Shown in pieces: positions 18,940 through 27,772 of a stretch of 64,000 bases of DNA. A program made the position numbers and the translations under genes. Source of the DNA: Halocatena marina (lineage in GTDB: Archaea > Halobacteriota > Halobacteria > Halobacteriales > Haloarculaceae); the NCBI RefSeq assembly GCF_023276375.1, contig NZ_JALLPK010000001.1:496001-560000 (forward strand), in the 5' to 3' direction. The first letter of the stretch is position 1. Each line of letters starts with the position of its first letter. The notes beneath the pieces are model-generated. The model ran no database searches. It was not told where the DNA came from and saw only the letters and a program-made list of their open reading frames with translations.

Positions 18940-19703
18940 CTGGAACTGTCTATCTCGTTGGGAGCGGTCCTGGCGATCCCGACCTCATGACTGTGAAGGC
19001 AAGACGGCTCATCGAAGAAGCAGATGTAATCTTGCATGATAAACTCCCTGGCCCGGCGATACTCGATCAGCTCCCTGCGGACGCACGCGAGGATGTCGGA
19101 AAGCGAGCGGGTGGAGAGCGAACCTCCCAAGAGCACACGAATCGTCGGATGGTTGAACTCGCGCGTGAGGGAAAGTCGGTTGTCCGACTCAAAGGCGGTG
19201 ACCCGTTCGTGTTCGGGCGAGGCGGTGAGGAGGCCGAGTATCTCGCTGCCCACGACGTCCCGTTTGAAGTCGTTCCTGGCGTCACCTCAGCCGTCGCAGG
19301 ACCGGGTGTCGCCGGTATTCCACTCACACATCGGGAACACACATCGAGCGTGTCGTTCGTTACCGGTCACGAGGACCCGACGAAAGACGAATCGGCTGTC
19401 GACTGGGAGGCCCTTGCAGCAACTGGAGGAACGATCGTTGTCCTGATGGGTGTCGGAAAGTTGCCCGCCTACACGCAAGCACTGCTCGATGCCGGACTGG
19501 CAGCTGACACGCCGGTTGCCCTCGTCGAACGTGCGACGTGGCCTGACCAGCGCGTCGCCTGCGGAACGCTTGAAACCGCTGTCGACGTTCGCGACCGTGA
19601 AGAAATCGAACCGCCTGCCCTCACAATCATCGGCACGGTTGCTGCAACGCGTGAGCGCGTCTTCGATTATCTGAGAAATTCCACACAAGAGGTACACCAA
19701 TGA
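18936..19703 (+). CDS. cobA: uroporphyrinogen-III C-methyltransferase
   Basis: A 255-residue SUMT that methylates uroporphyrinogen III at C2 and C7 with SAM, giving precorrin-2 for siroheme, alternative heme and cobalamin. It opens VYLVGSGPGDPDLMTVKA, and has VVRLKGGDPFVFGRGGEEAEYL and the FEVVPGVTSAVAGPGVAGIPLTHR block, all diagnostic. Start overlaps hemC by four bases and its own stop overlaps hemD by four bases, so hemC-sumT-hemD are translationally coupled. No siroheme synthase or ahb genes appear in the window. Symbols cobA, sumT and hemX are all used for this enzyme. Confidence 0.96.
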   Translation: MTGTVYLVGSGPGDPDLMTVKARRLIEEADVILHDKLPGPAILDQLPADAREDVGKRAGGERTSQEHTNRRMVELAREGKSVVRLKGGDPFVFGRGGEEAEYLAAHDVPFEVVPGVTSAVAGPGVAGIPLTHREHTSSVSFVTGHEDPTKDESAVDWEALAATGGTIVVLMGVGKLPAYTQALLDAGLAADTPVALVERATWPDQRVACGTLETAVDVRDREEIEPPALTIIGTVAATRERVFDYLRNSTQEVHQ

Positions 19704-20455
19704 CCGCAATCGCTGTTTTTCGACCCAACGACGATCGAATGACCCACGCAGTCTCGCTCTTAGAGGAATTAGGCGTTGAACCGATCGCCGATCCGATGCT
19801 CGCAGTCGAACCAACTGGAGCTGTACCTCGGGAGGACGCTGACTACACGATACTAACGAGCAAAACTGGGGTCGAACTCGCTGCCGAATCAGGATGGAGC
19901 GGCTCCGGAACGATCTGCGCAATCGGTGATAGCACCGCTAGCAGTCTCGATGACCACGGGTACGCCGCGGATATCGTTCCTGACGAGTTCTCTTCACGTG
20001 GGCTGGTTGCATCACTCGCCGATCGAGTCGACGGTACGCGCATTGAGGTTGCCCGAAGCGATCACGGTTCATCACTGCTCACTGATGGATTAGCCAACGC
20101 TGGCGCATACGTACACGAGACGGTCCTCTACCGTCTCGTCAGACCGCCAGAAGCAGGTGTCTCAAGCGAACGGATCGACGCAATCGACGGCGCGTTGTTC
20201 ACATCCTCGCTCACCGTCGAACACTTTCTCGATGCAGCACAAGAACGAGACTCTCGAGAGGCGGCGATTGAGGGACTAAACAATGCGATCGTCGGTGCGA
20301 TTGGAGAGCCGACGCAGAAAACAGCCGAAGCAGCCGGCATCGCCGTTGACGCTATCCCCAAGCGAGCAGACTTTGAAACACTTGCCCGAACCGTCGTCGA
20401 CGACATCGAAGCACAAGAGAAGAGACAAACACGATACGACGCGACGCCGCGATAG
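19700..20455 (+). CDS. hemD: uroporphyrinogen-III synthase
   Basis: A 251-residue HemD-like protein that cyclises hydroxymethylbilane with inversion of ring D. HemD sequences diverge strongly, but AVFRPNDDRMTHAVSLLEELGVE, DYTILTSKTGVELAAE, and the C-terminal GALFTSSLTVEHFLDAA and IVGAIGEPTQKTAEAAGI segments fit both lobes of the fold. It sits directly behind hemC and sumT with a four-base overlap, which makes the assignment firm. Its C-terminal tail (DIEAQEKRQTRYDATPR) is short and charged. Confidence 0.92.
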   Translation: MTAIAVFRPNDDRMTHAVSLLEELGVEPIADPMLAVEPTGAVPREDADYTILTSKTGVELAAESGWSGSGTICAIGDSTASSLDDHGYAADIVPDEFSSRGLVASLADRVDGTRIEVARSDHGSSLLTDGLANAGAYVHETVLYRLVRPPEAGVSSERIDAIDGALFTSSLTVEHFLDAAQERDSREAAIEGLNNAIVGAIGEPTQKTAEAAGIAVDAIPKRADFETLARTVVDDIEAQEKRQTRYDATPR

Positions 20456-20493
20456 CACGTATCGAACGAGGGCCGTGCTATCTGCTTCAGCCA

Positions 20494-20925
20494 CTAGGGA
20501 ATGACAAAAGCACATAGCCGGAACGATCTGAAATCTGAGAGTGACTCTGATGACTGGGGGGAACCATTGGCCGCGAGCGAATGATCTTCTCGTTCCGGTG
20601 TTTCTTTTATCAACGAATAGATTAACAGTCCCCGAAGAACTGTTGCGTTGATACCGAGACTCATCGTTAGTTCTGCGAGCCGACGTATACCAGCAATATC
20701 GTTGCTGAACAATCCCATCTCCGGCGATATCCACAACAAGACACCGAGACCGAGCACAGCCGTACCAATAAGTGTGGCAATGACGTCACCGGTACAGAAT
20801 GTATCCCTCACTGACATTGGCCGTATTGACTGTTCTGGCGATCGTGATGTACTTTGGGAGTTGCGGTGTCTGGACGCTCGGTTTGTCTCCGATCCTTGTT
20901 TGTATGTCTCTCCTAAACTTTTCAT
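20494..20925 (-). CDS. small two-helix membrane protein, unknown
   Basis: From ATG 20925 a 143-residue protein can be read: a polar, Ser/Arg-rich N-terminal ~45 residues, a first hydrophobic helix (VIATLIGTAVLGLGVLLWI), a second weaker one (LAELTMSLGINATVLRGLLIYSLI), and a polar tail. A longer frame extends upstream but there overlaps the antisense of the RecJ-like gene, so I rejected it. No family is recognised. It lies between hemD and the divergent RecJ-like gene. Its existence rests on hydrophobic pattern and gene spacing only. Confidence 0.45.
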   Translation of the reverse strand: MKSLGETYKQGSETNRASRHRNSQSTSRSPEQSIRPMSVRDTFCTGDVIATLIGTAVLGLGVLLWISPEMGLFSNDIAGIRRLAELTMSLGINATVLRGLLIYSLIKETPEREDHSLAANGSPQSSESLSDFRSFRLCAFVIP

Positions 20926-21025
20926 ACTATGTCTAGTACTGTCATAGATCAAAAGGATGCGTGTGACGCACGTCTGACGTTCTCTTTGCGGCAGTTTTTC
21001 AGTAAATAGGTCGTAGTGATGGGTA

Positions 21026-22450
21026 ATGAGTGTCGCGCCTGTTCCAGAACTCGAAGATTGCGCGGCTGCTTGCGCTGAGCATTTGCATGCGGCCCGCGAT
21101 GTCCTACTCGTCTCGCATATCGATGCTGACGGACTCACAAGCGCAGCAATCGCTGCAACCGCTCTCAGACGGGCCGAAATTCCGTTCGAGACCGTTTTCA
21201 AGAAGCAACTCGACACCGACGAGATCGCCGCTGTCGCCGCGACCGATCACGAAACAGTGCTGTTCACCGACTTCGGGAGCGGTCAGCTCGATATTATCAC
21301 CGACTACGCTGCGGGCGAATTCACCCCTGTCGTCGCTGATCATCACCAGCCCGCCGATGCGAGCACTGAATTCCACTTGAATCCGCTTCTGTTCGGTATC
21401 AACGGAGCAAGTGAGCTCTCTGGTGCTGGTGCGAGCTATGTCCTCGCTCGGGCGCTCGAAAACGGGAACACGACAGAAACGGCTGACAATCGTGATCTCG
21501 CTTCGCTCGCGGTCGTCGGTGCTGTCGGGGATATGCAGGCCACCAGCGGTGAACTCATCGGCGCGAATCGTGCAATCGTCGAAGAGGGAGTCGATGCTGG
21601 TGTCCTCACAGAACGCGTCGATCTCGCGCTGTACGGTCGTCAGACTCGGCCACTACCCAAGCTGCTCGAATATTCGAGTGACGTGTTCGTTCCAGGAATT
21701 TCTAACAGTGAGCGCGGAAGCGTCGGATTTCTCTCTGATCTCGATCTCGATCTGAAGCGCGATGGGGAGTGGCGGACGTGGGTCGATCTGACCGACGGGG
21801 AACGACAGACCGTCGCGAGTGCACTCGTTCAGCGAGCACTCGAACGCGGTGTCTCTCCAGACAAAATCGACGATCTTGTTGGAACGACGTATACACTACC
21901 GGCAGAATCGGTTGGAACCGAACTCCGGGACGCAAGTGAGTTTTCGACGTTGCTCAACGCGACGGCGCGCTACGATCGTGCGGATGTCGGGCTTGCCGTC
22001 TGTCTTGGAGATCGAGACGAGGCGCTCGATCGCGCACGCCACCTCCTGCGCAATCACCGTCGAAACCTTTCTGAAGGACTCCAGTGGGTCACGAACGAGG
22101 GTGTTACGCGTGAAGAGCACGTCCAGTGGTTCGACGCCGGGACCCACATCCGCGAGACGATCGTTGGCATCGTTGCGGGGATGGCCCTCGGTGCAGACGA
22201 CGTCGATCACGCTTGTCCTATTATCGCGTTTGCATCGAAGAACGACGACGAAACAAAGGTGTCAGCCCGCGCTACGCACGGTCTCGTCCAGCAGGGTCTC
22301 GATCTCTCGCAGGTGATGGGAGAAGCAAGCAGCGCTGTCGATGGTGCGGGCGGTGGTCACGATATCGCTGCTGGGGCGACGATTCCTGTCAACCGAGCGC
22401 GCGAGTTTATTGAGCACGCAGATCGCATCGTCGGCGAACAGATCGAGTAG
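21026..22450 (+). CDS. DHH-family RecJ-like single-strand-specific exonuclease
   Basis: A 474-residue DHH/DHHA1 protein. Catalytic motifs: HIDADGLTSAA (motif I, DxD), TDFGSG (motif II), VADHHQP (motif III DHH) and HLNPLLFGINGASELSGAGASYVL (motif IV). The C-terminal DHHA1 nucleic-acid-binding domain ends with DGAGGGHDIAAGATIP. These Mn2+-dependent phosphoesterases degrade 5' ends of single-stranded DNA or RNA; haloarchaea encode several RecJ paralogues, some of which associate with GINS/CMG as GAN. Which paralogue this is cannot be decided by eye. Confidence 0.92.
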   Translation: MSVAPVPELEDCAAACAEHLHAARDVLLVSHIDADGLTSAAIAATALRRAEIPFETVFKKQLDTDEIAAVAATDHETVLFTDFGSGQLDIITDYAAGEFTPVVADHHQPADASTEFHLNPLLFGINGASELSGAGASYVLARALENGNTTETADNRDLASLAVVGAVGDMQATSGELIGANRAIVEEGVDAGVLTERVDLALYGRQTRPLPKLLEYSSDVFVPGISNSERGSVGFLSDLDLDLKRDGEWRTWVDLTDGERQTVASALVQRALERGVSPDKIDDLVGTTYTLPAESVGTELRDASEFSTLLNATARYDRADVGLAVCLGDRDEALDRARHLLRNHRRNLSEGLQWVTNEGVTREEHVQWFDAGTHIRETIVGIVAGMALGADDVDHACPIIAFASKNDDETKVSARATHGLVQQGLDLSQVMGEASSAVDGAGGGHDIAAGATIPVNRAREFIEHADRIVGEQIE

Positions 22451-22490
22451 GCGATCGAGTCTGATTCGAGGTTGACTCCGGAGAGAGCGG

Positions 22491-24200
22491 TTACGAATCG
22501 ACCGTTTCGATTTCGACGCGTCCTTCGGGGACACGAAGCGTCTTCAGACGCTGTTTCGTGGCATCCTGCGTGTTCATGTTCTTATCAACGCTGTACGCTG
22601 TGTAGGTGCAGTCCTCTGGAGTGAACTCGACCACCGAGTACCCCCATTCGGTGCTGTCGAAGAACTCGACATGAGGGTTCGTAGTTGTCACGGCCAGTTC
22701 GCTGATCTCGAACCAGTCGAGCGCATCGATTCCGGGAAGGACCTCTGCGAGATTCACGCTCGTGATTGCCGGTGTCATGAACTCGACACCAACCTCCTCG
22801 TCGTTCTTGAAGAGATCGTAGCCGGTCTGTTGGTATCCGGCCATGGCGGTGTGGAAATCTCCCGTCAGCGTGATGAAATTCTCGACTCCCTCATCGTTCA
22901 GGTGGTTCATGATCTGTGCGTGTTCGCGCTGGTAGCCACTCCACGCGTCTTTGTTGAGGTAGAACTCGAAGTCAGCCATACCGATCTTGAGTGGCATTGT
23001 GAGGACTTCGTTCGCCCAGACGTTCCATGTTGCATCCGAGCTGTCGACCCGTTCGAGGAACCAGTCGAGCTGATCGCTCCCGAGCATCGTACGGCCCGAA
23101 TCATCGCCGCCACCGATCTCTGGTGGTGGGTCGCGGTACAGTCGTTCGTCGGTAAGCACGAGTGTTGTGAGATCGCCGAACTGGAAACTCCGCTGGAGAA
23201 CGAACTGCTCGTGGAGATCTTCCGTTTCTGGATTGTATTCAATTCGTGCAGGCATCTGCTCGACCCACGCCTGAATCCCTGCAGCAGTGACCTGTGTCGC
23301 AAATTCAGGATCGTCACCGTCCGAGTGCGGCGGGAGCTTCGGACTGTCCGTCTCGTAGTCCCAGTAGCGATTGTTCGCAACTTCGTGGTCGTCCCACCCA
23401 GCGATCATCGTGTGCTGTTCGAGTGCCCGCTGGAGATGCGGGTCCGAACGATACGTGTTGTATAGATATCGGAAATCAGAGACAGTATGTGCCAAATCGT
23501 GACCGCTCGGGAGGGTGAGTTCGCGGTCTGGATACTCACGACTTCCGGGTGCCTTGTACTGGCCGGCAGTCGATTCGTATATGAAATCACCCAAGTGCAC
23601 GACGAAATCCACGTCTTCGCTTGCGACGTGACTGTACGCCCCGTAGTATCCATTTTGATAATCTTGACAGGTCAACACAGCAAACGAGAGACTCTCCGGC
23701 GTTGCGTCCGGTCGCGGGAGCGTCCGACACCGTCCGATCCGACTCCGGACGTCCCCGTACGTGAATCGATAACAGTACTGACTATCTGGTGAGAGCTGTC
23801 CGTCGAGATCAACGGTTACTGTGTAGTCGTTTTCTGACGTGATCTTGGCCGCGTCGACAACGCCACGGTGGACGAGATTTTCGAACGATCGATCTGAGGC
23901 GACCTCAAGTGCTAGTGGTCGACCGTTGTGGTGTTTCTCTGGGGCGATTCGCGTCCAGAGAAGCACACCCTCGGATGTCGGGCCACCGCTTGCGATCGAT
24001 TGTGGAAAGACTGGTCCGGATGACTCGTCCTCGGCGTCGAAAACGCTCGATTTTGCTGGTGAGCGTGTCGTAACCGGTTGGGCGAGACTCCGCTCGGCGA
24101 GCACGGAAGCGAGTCCGCCAGCGGTAGCGAGTGATGTTGTGTCCCTGAGAAACGCTCGACGGTTTACCTGATCCTCACTTTTGTCGTTCCGATTATGCAT
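22491..24200 (-). CDS. phoD: Tat-exported PhoD-family alkaline phosphatase/phosphodiesterase
   Basis: A 569-residue exported metallophosphatase. The twin-arginine signal is QVNRRAFLRDTTSLATAGGLASVLAE. A PhoD N-terminal beta domain (FPQSIASGGPTSEGVLLWTRIAP) precedes the catalytic core: LTCQDYQNGYYGAYSHV, VDFVVHLGDFIYE, MIAGWDDHEVANN and FITLTGDFHTAM, which supply the metal ligands. PhoD enzymes cleave phosphomonoesters and phosphodiesters outside the cell, usually under phosphate limitation. It converges on the RecJ-like gene. A TATA-like A-rich element lies about 27 bases from the start (near 24227). Confidence 0.92.
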   Translation of the reverse strand: MHNRNDKSEDQVNRRAFLRDTTSLATAGGLASVLAERSLAQPVTTRSPAKSSVFDAEDESSGPVFPQSIASGGPTSEGVLLWTRIAPEKHHNGRPLALEVASDRSFENLVHRGVVDAAKITSENDYTVTVDLDGQLSPDSQYCYRFTYGDVRSRIGRCRTLPRPDATPESLSFAVLTCQDYQNGYYGAYSHVASEDVDFVVHLGDFIYESTAGQYKAPGSREYPDRELTLPSGHDLAHTVSDFRYLYNTYRSDPHLQRALEQHTMIAGWDDHEVANNRYWDYETDSPKLPPHSDGDDPEFATQVTAAGIQAWVEQMPARIEYNPETEDLHEQFVLQRSFQFGDLTTLVLTDERLYRDPPPEIGGGDDSGRTMLGSDQLDWFLERVDSSDATWNVWANEVLTMPLKIGMADFEFYLNKDAWSGYQREHAQIMNHLNDEGVENFITLTGDFHTAMAGYQQTGYDLFKNDEEVGVEFMTPAITSVNLAEVLPGIDALDWFEISELAVTTTNPHVEFFDSTEWGYSVVEFTPEDCTYTAYSVDKNMNTQDATKQRLKTLRVPEGRVEIETVDS

Positions 24201-24560
24201 TCATTGATGCATGATCATCCACACGTGAAAAAAGTATGGTATGTCGTCTCGGTTAATCGATGTTGATAGCAGTAGTCATACGACACGACATACGGTTGCT
24301 CCGAATACGAAATCCGCGGAATGTGCTGTCTGGTTGCGTCTTTCGGCTATAAACCTCATACCACGATACTGAATGAGAGATTCTGTCATTGTGAATTCTT
24401 TGAATGCTCTGTATGAGAATGCCGCTGAACGAGGAATCGTATTTCATTTGTCCTAAACTGACCACGCGCAACTGCTCTCCGATATCATAGGTAACAACTC
24501 AAAGGCCAGTTAGAGAATATAAATATCATTACGACAAAAAATTGAACGTTCTGCAATGAT
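24201..24560. other. intergenic region between phoD and the glycan locus
   Basis: About 360 AT-rich bases. A 72-codon open frame on the minus strand has no family resemblance and an Arg/Ser-rich composition typical of a chance frame. The left end should contain the phoD promoter. No Pho-box-like direct repeat was identified with confidence. Confidence 0.5.
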
Positions 24561-25475
24561 CTACTTATATGGCGCACAGACTCGTTCGATGCCTTCCTCG
24601 AAGTCGATCTGCGGTTCCCAGCCGGTCGCTTCCTTCATTTTCGTGCTGTCAGCGAGTGTATCGTGAACGTAGTCGTCGAACGGTGTTTCGATGTACTCCG
24701 GTTCGATATCGGTCCCAAGCTCCTCGTTGAGCAACTCGACTACTGTGTTGAAATCGTAGCGTTCGCCGGTACCGAGGTTGTAGATACCGTCTAGGCGGTG
24801 GTCGGCAGCAGCTTCGAGCCCGCGAACGATGTCATCGATGTGGGTGAAATCACGTGTCTGTGAGCCGTCTCCGAATAATTCGGGTGAGCGATCGTTGACG
24901 ATCTCATCTGCGAATTGGGCGATCGTGTTTGCGTACTCGCCTTTGTGTTCTTCTGCGCCGCCGTAGCCCTGATAGACGGAGAAAAATCGAAGTCCTGCCA
25001 TCGTCATCCCGTAATGGTTCGAGTAGTATTCCGCGTACTTCTCACGGGCAAGTTTCGAGGCTTCATACCCTGTGCGTGCCGTGACTTCCATGTCCTCTGG
25101 GGAGGGTTCGGTTCGACTGCCGTAAATTGAGGACGTCGAAGCGTAAACAACCGTGTCACACTGCTCGCGAACCTGCTCGACTGTGTTCACGAACCCCTCA
25201 ACGTTAACGCGGACTCCCTGTTGTGGGTGCTCCTCGTGCATGTTCCGGGAGGAGAGTGCAGCAAGGTGAAACAGGACGTCAATATCGCTGGTACCGGGAA
25301 GTTCGTCGTCAAGGACGCTCGCGTCGTGGAACTCGACAGAATAATCGAGGTTTTCTGGCGTACCGAGATACAGGTCATCGATCGCGATGACCTCATTTAG
25401 CTCCGCAAGGTGGTTTGCGAGGTTCGATCCGATGAACCCAGCACCGCCCGTAACAAGAACGCGCTTTCCATCCAT
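24561..25475 (-). CDS. NAD-dependent nucleotide-sugar epimerase/dehydratase
   Basis: A 304-residue extended short-chain dehydrogenase. The NAD-binding GGAGFIGSNLA lies at residues 10-20, the catalytic Ser/Tyr/Lys set is visible as YASTSSIYG and YEASKLAREKY, and RFFSVYQGYGG and RDFTHIDDIVRGLEAA match UDP-glucose 4-epimerases and related enzymes. It should interconvert a UDP- or dTDP-sugar in the cytosol for glycan assembly. It begins a locus with a nucleotidyltransferase and a dehydrogenase, 43 bases from the former, probably co-transcribed with it. The exact sugar cannot be told. Confidence 0.88.
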   Translation of the reverse strand: MDGKRVLVTGGAGFIGSNLANHLAELNEVIAIDDLYLGTPENLDYSVEFHDASVLDDELPGTSDIDVLFHLAALSSRNMHEEHPQQGVRVNVEGFVNTVEQVREQCDTVVYASTSSIYGSRTEPSPEDMEVTARTGYEASKLAREKYAEYYSNHYGMTMAGLRFFSVYQGYGGAEEHKGEYANTIAQFADEIVNDRSPELFGDGSQTRDFTHIDDIVRGLEAAADHRLDGIYNLGTGERYDFNTVVELLNEELGTDIEPEYIETPFDDYVHDTLADSTKMKEATGWEPQIDFEEGIERVCAPYK

Positions 25476-25518
25476 ATTTCAATTCATTCGCATCCTGACT
25501 AAGGACTATCGGTCTTGC

Positions 25519-26253
25519 TCAAATGTTATCTTCGCACTGTGTGTCTGGTTCGAGCAAGCGTTCGGCCCTGTCACGGTCTTCAGGATACCCAACGTCAACA
25601 CGCCAGCCATTCATCGTTACTGCCTCGATTGTCCGACCGCTGTGAATCAGCAGATCGATGGCCTCGCTAATCTCATACTCACCACGATTAGATGGCTGAA
25701 CAAGGTGACAGGCATGGAAGATCGCAGGAGAGAAGGTATAGAAGCCGGTCATCACCGTGTTCGATGGAGGCTCTTCGGGCTTTTCGATCACGTTTGTAAT
25801 TTCGTTGTCGCCGTTGGTCACACACACACCGTACCGATTCGCTTGCTCGTACGGGACTTCCTCAGTGAGAAACACGGCGTCGGCATTGGTTGTCTGCTGT
25901 TGGGTGACGACGTCCTGTAGATTCGCTTGAAAAATATTATCGCCGAGCATCAATACGAAATCATCATCAATTTGATTTTCGACGGTGAGTAACGCGTGGG
26001 CAAGCCCGTTCTGTTCGCGTTGATGGGTGTAGGTGATCGGAATTCCGTCGAATGCATCCCCGTAATGGTCGATGATGTCTTGCTTGCGGTACCCAACCAC
26101 GACAACAAACGCATCGACGCCAATCGCCGCCAGCTGTTCGAAGCAGTGCGTAAGAATTGGCTTGTCGTCGACTTCGACCATCCCCTTGGGTTTGTCATCA
26201 GTCAGAGGACGGAGACGAGTTCCTTTTCCAGCAGCTAAGATGACAGCGTCCAT
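25519..26253 (-). CDS. sugar-phosphate nucleotidyltransferase (RmlA/AglF-like)
   Basis: A 244-residue nucleotidyltransferase. The nucleotide-binding MDAVILAAGKGTRLRPLTDDKPKGMVEV is at the N-terminus, with the DDFVLMLGDNIF metal site in the middle and VDVGYPEDRDRAE near the end. It joins a sugar-1-phosphate to UTP or dTTP, supplying activated sugar. It has no C-terminal left-handed beta-helix, so it is a short RmlA/GalU-like form. ATG 26253 is favoured over one five codons upstream because a TATA element (TTTATACAC on the minus strand, around 26282) sits at the leaderless distance. Confidence 0.88.
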   Translation of the reverse strand: MDAVILAAGKGTRLRPLTDDKPKGMVEVDDKPILTHCFEQLAAIGVDAFVVVVGYRKQDIIDHYGDAFDGIPITYTHQREQNGLAHALLTVENQIDDDFVLMLGDNIFQANLQDVVTQQQTTNADAVFLTEEVPYEQANRYGVCVTNGDNEITNVIEKPEEPPSNTVMTGFYTFSPAIFHACHLVQPSNRGEYEISEAIDLLIHSGRTIEAVTMNGWRVDVGYPEDRDRAERLLEPDTQCEDNI

Positions 26254-26343
26254 ACTATTCGCAAACACAACGTATAGTGTATAAAGACTTCCTACTTGCG
26301 CGCATCGAAAACACTGAAGGTCGTCGGCAGGAACACTTCGCTA

Positions 26344-27636
26344 ATGGATATCAGTATCGTTGGGAGCGGCTACGTCGGCACGACAATTGCCGCGTGTTTT
26401 GCTGATTTTGGTCATACGGTGACGACCATCGATATCGACGAGCAGGTCGTCGACCAACTCAACCACGGGACTGCGCCGATCCACGAGCCTGGACTGAATG
26501 AGCTCATCGACGCGTACGGCGGCAACCGACTTCAGGCGACGACTGACTACGCTGCTGTTCGAGACACCGATGTGACGTTTCTCGCGCTGCCGACACCATC
26601 GAATGCTGATGGAAGCATCGACACGTCGGCAATTGAGGCGAGCGCACGCACGCTTGGTGAAGCACTCGCCACCAAGGACAGCGATCATCTGGTCGTCGTC
26701 AAGAGCACAGTGATTCCTGGAACAACTGAAGACGTGCTCTACCCACTCTTGAATGATGCGGCCGGCGAAGAGACCAACCAACGGATCGACGTGGCGATGA
26801 ACCCCGAATTCCTCAGCCAGGGTACAGCTGTCACGGACTTTCAGACCCCCGATAAAGTGGTGTTCGGGACACGGACCGACAGCGCCACTGAACTGCTCAC
26901 CGCCGTGTTCGAACCGCTGCTGGCAGAATCTGAACCGGCGCTGGTCGATACCGGTGTTCGGGAGGCAGAGATGATCAAATACGCGAACAACGCGTTTCTC
27001 GCCACGAAAATCAGCCTGATAAACGAACTTGGAAATCTCTGTAAAGAGTACGGTGTCGATGCCTACGAGGTCGCAGCCGCCATCGGCCTCGACGACCGAA
27101 TCGGTGAACAGTTTCTGCGAAGCGGTGTGGGCTGGGGTGGCAGCTGTTTTCCAAAAGACACCCGTGCGCTCATTGCTGCAGCTCGCGATGTGAACTACGA
27201 ACCGTCGTTGCTCGAAGCCACCGTTGAAGTGAACGAAAAACAGCCCAAGCGGCTGCTCGATTTGCTCAAAAAACACGTTGACGTATCGGATCGTCGGATC
27301 GCCGTTCTCGGACTGGCCTTCAAATCCGGAACAGACGACATCCGTGGTTCACGGGCAAAACCAACGATCGAGAGACTCCAAGAGCACAACGCAGACATCG
27401 TCGCATACGACCCCGTCGCAACCAAACACATGCAAGAGACGTTTCCAGACATCGACTACGCAGAATCAGCGGCGGCGGCACTCAACGGCGCACATGGGGC
27501 GGTTGTTGTCACTGATTGGGACGAGTTCAGCGCGCTCGACGAGGAATTCGATCAGATGGCAGATCCAGTCGTTGTCGACGGTCGGCGTGTTATCACGCGC
27601 AAGGATGACATCATCTACGAGGGAATCACCTGGTAG
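26344..27636 (+). CDS. UDP-glucose 6-dehydrogenase family (AglM-like)
   Basis: A 430-residue nucleotide-sugar dehydrogenase that oxidises UDP-glucose (or a related sugar) to the uronic acid in two NAD-dependent steps. Opens MDISIVGSGYVGTTIAACFADFGHTV; has VVVKSTVIPGTT, EMIKYANNAFLATKISLINELG and the catalytic cysteine C268 in GWGGSCFPKDT. The C-terminal domain includes VLGLAFKSGTDDIRGSRA. In Haloferax the orthologue AglM makes glucuronic acid for the S-layer N-glycan. It diverges from the nucleotidyltransferase. An earlier in-frame start would add 16 unrelated residues, so ATG 26344 was chosen. Confidence 0.92.
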   Translation: MDISIVGSGYVGTTIAACFADFGHTVTTIDIDEQVVDQLNHGTAPIHEPGLNELIDAYGGNRLQATTDYAAVRDTDVTFLALPTPSNADGSIDTSAIEASARTLGEALATKDSDHLVVVKSTVIPGTTEDVLYPLLNDAAGEETNQRIDVAMNPEFLSQGTAVTDFQTPDKVVFGTRTDSATELLTAVFEPLLAESEPALVDTGVREAEMIKYANNAFLATKISLINELGNLCKEYGVDAYEVAAAIGLDDRIGEQFLRSGVGWGGSCFPKDTRALIAAARDVNYEPSLLEATVEVNEKQPKRLLDLLKKHVDVSDRRIAVLGLAFKSGTDDIRGSRAKPTIERLQEHNADIVAYDPVATKHMQETFPDIDYAESAAAALNGAHGAVVVTDWDEFSALDEEFDQMADPVVVDGRRVITRKDDIIYEGITW

Positions 27637-27772
27637 ATTGCTCAAAAAACGTCCACGGGCGTGACGTCACACCATTGGCCACGCACACAGAATCGAAACG
27701 ATCACACCACGTCTCACACAATCGCAACCTGTGTCCGAACGAGTTGTAAACCCCGTTTGGTAAGGAGCATGT

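Noticed and set aside
19287..19922. 211-codon frame antisense to sumT/hemD
   Set aside because: Arg/Cys-rich shadow frame spanning two real genes with a conserved operon structure.
22671..23465. 264-codon frame antisense to the PhoD-type gene
   Set aside because: Opposite strand carries the metallophosphatase motifs; this one has none.
26341..27276. 311-codon frame antisense to the UDP-glucose dehydrogenase gene
   Set aside because: It mirrors the dehydrogenase exactly and lacks any recognisable domain.
27720..27760. Possible transcription terminator or small RNA after the dehydrogenase gene
   Set aside because: No stem-loop or T-run was seen; the region is ordinary spacer.
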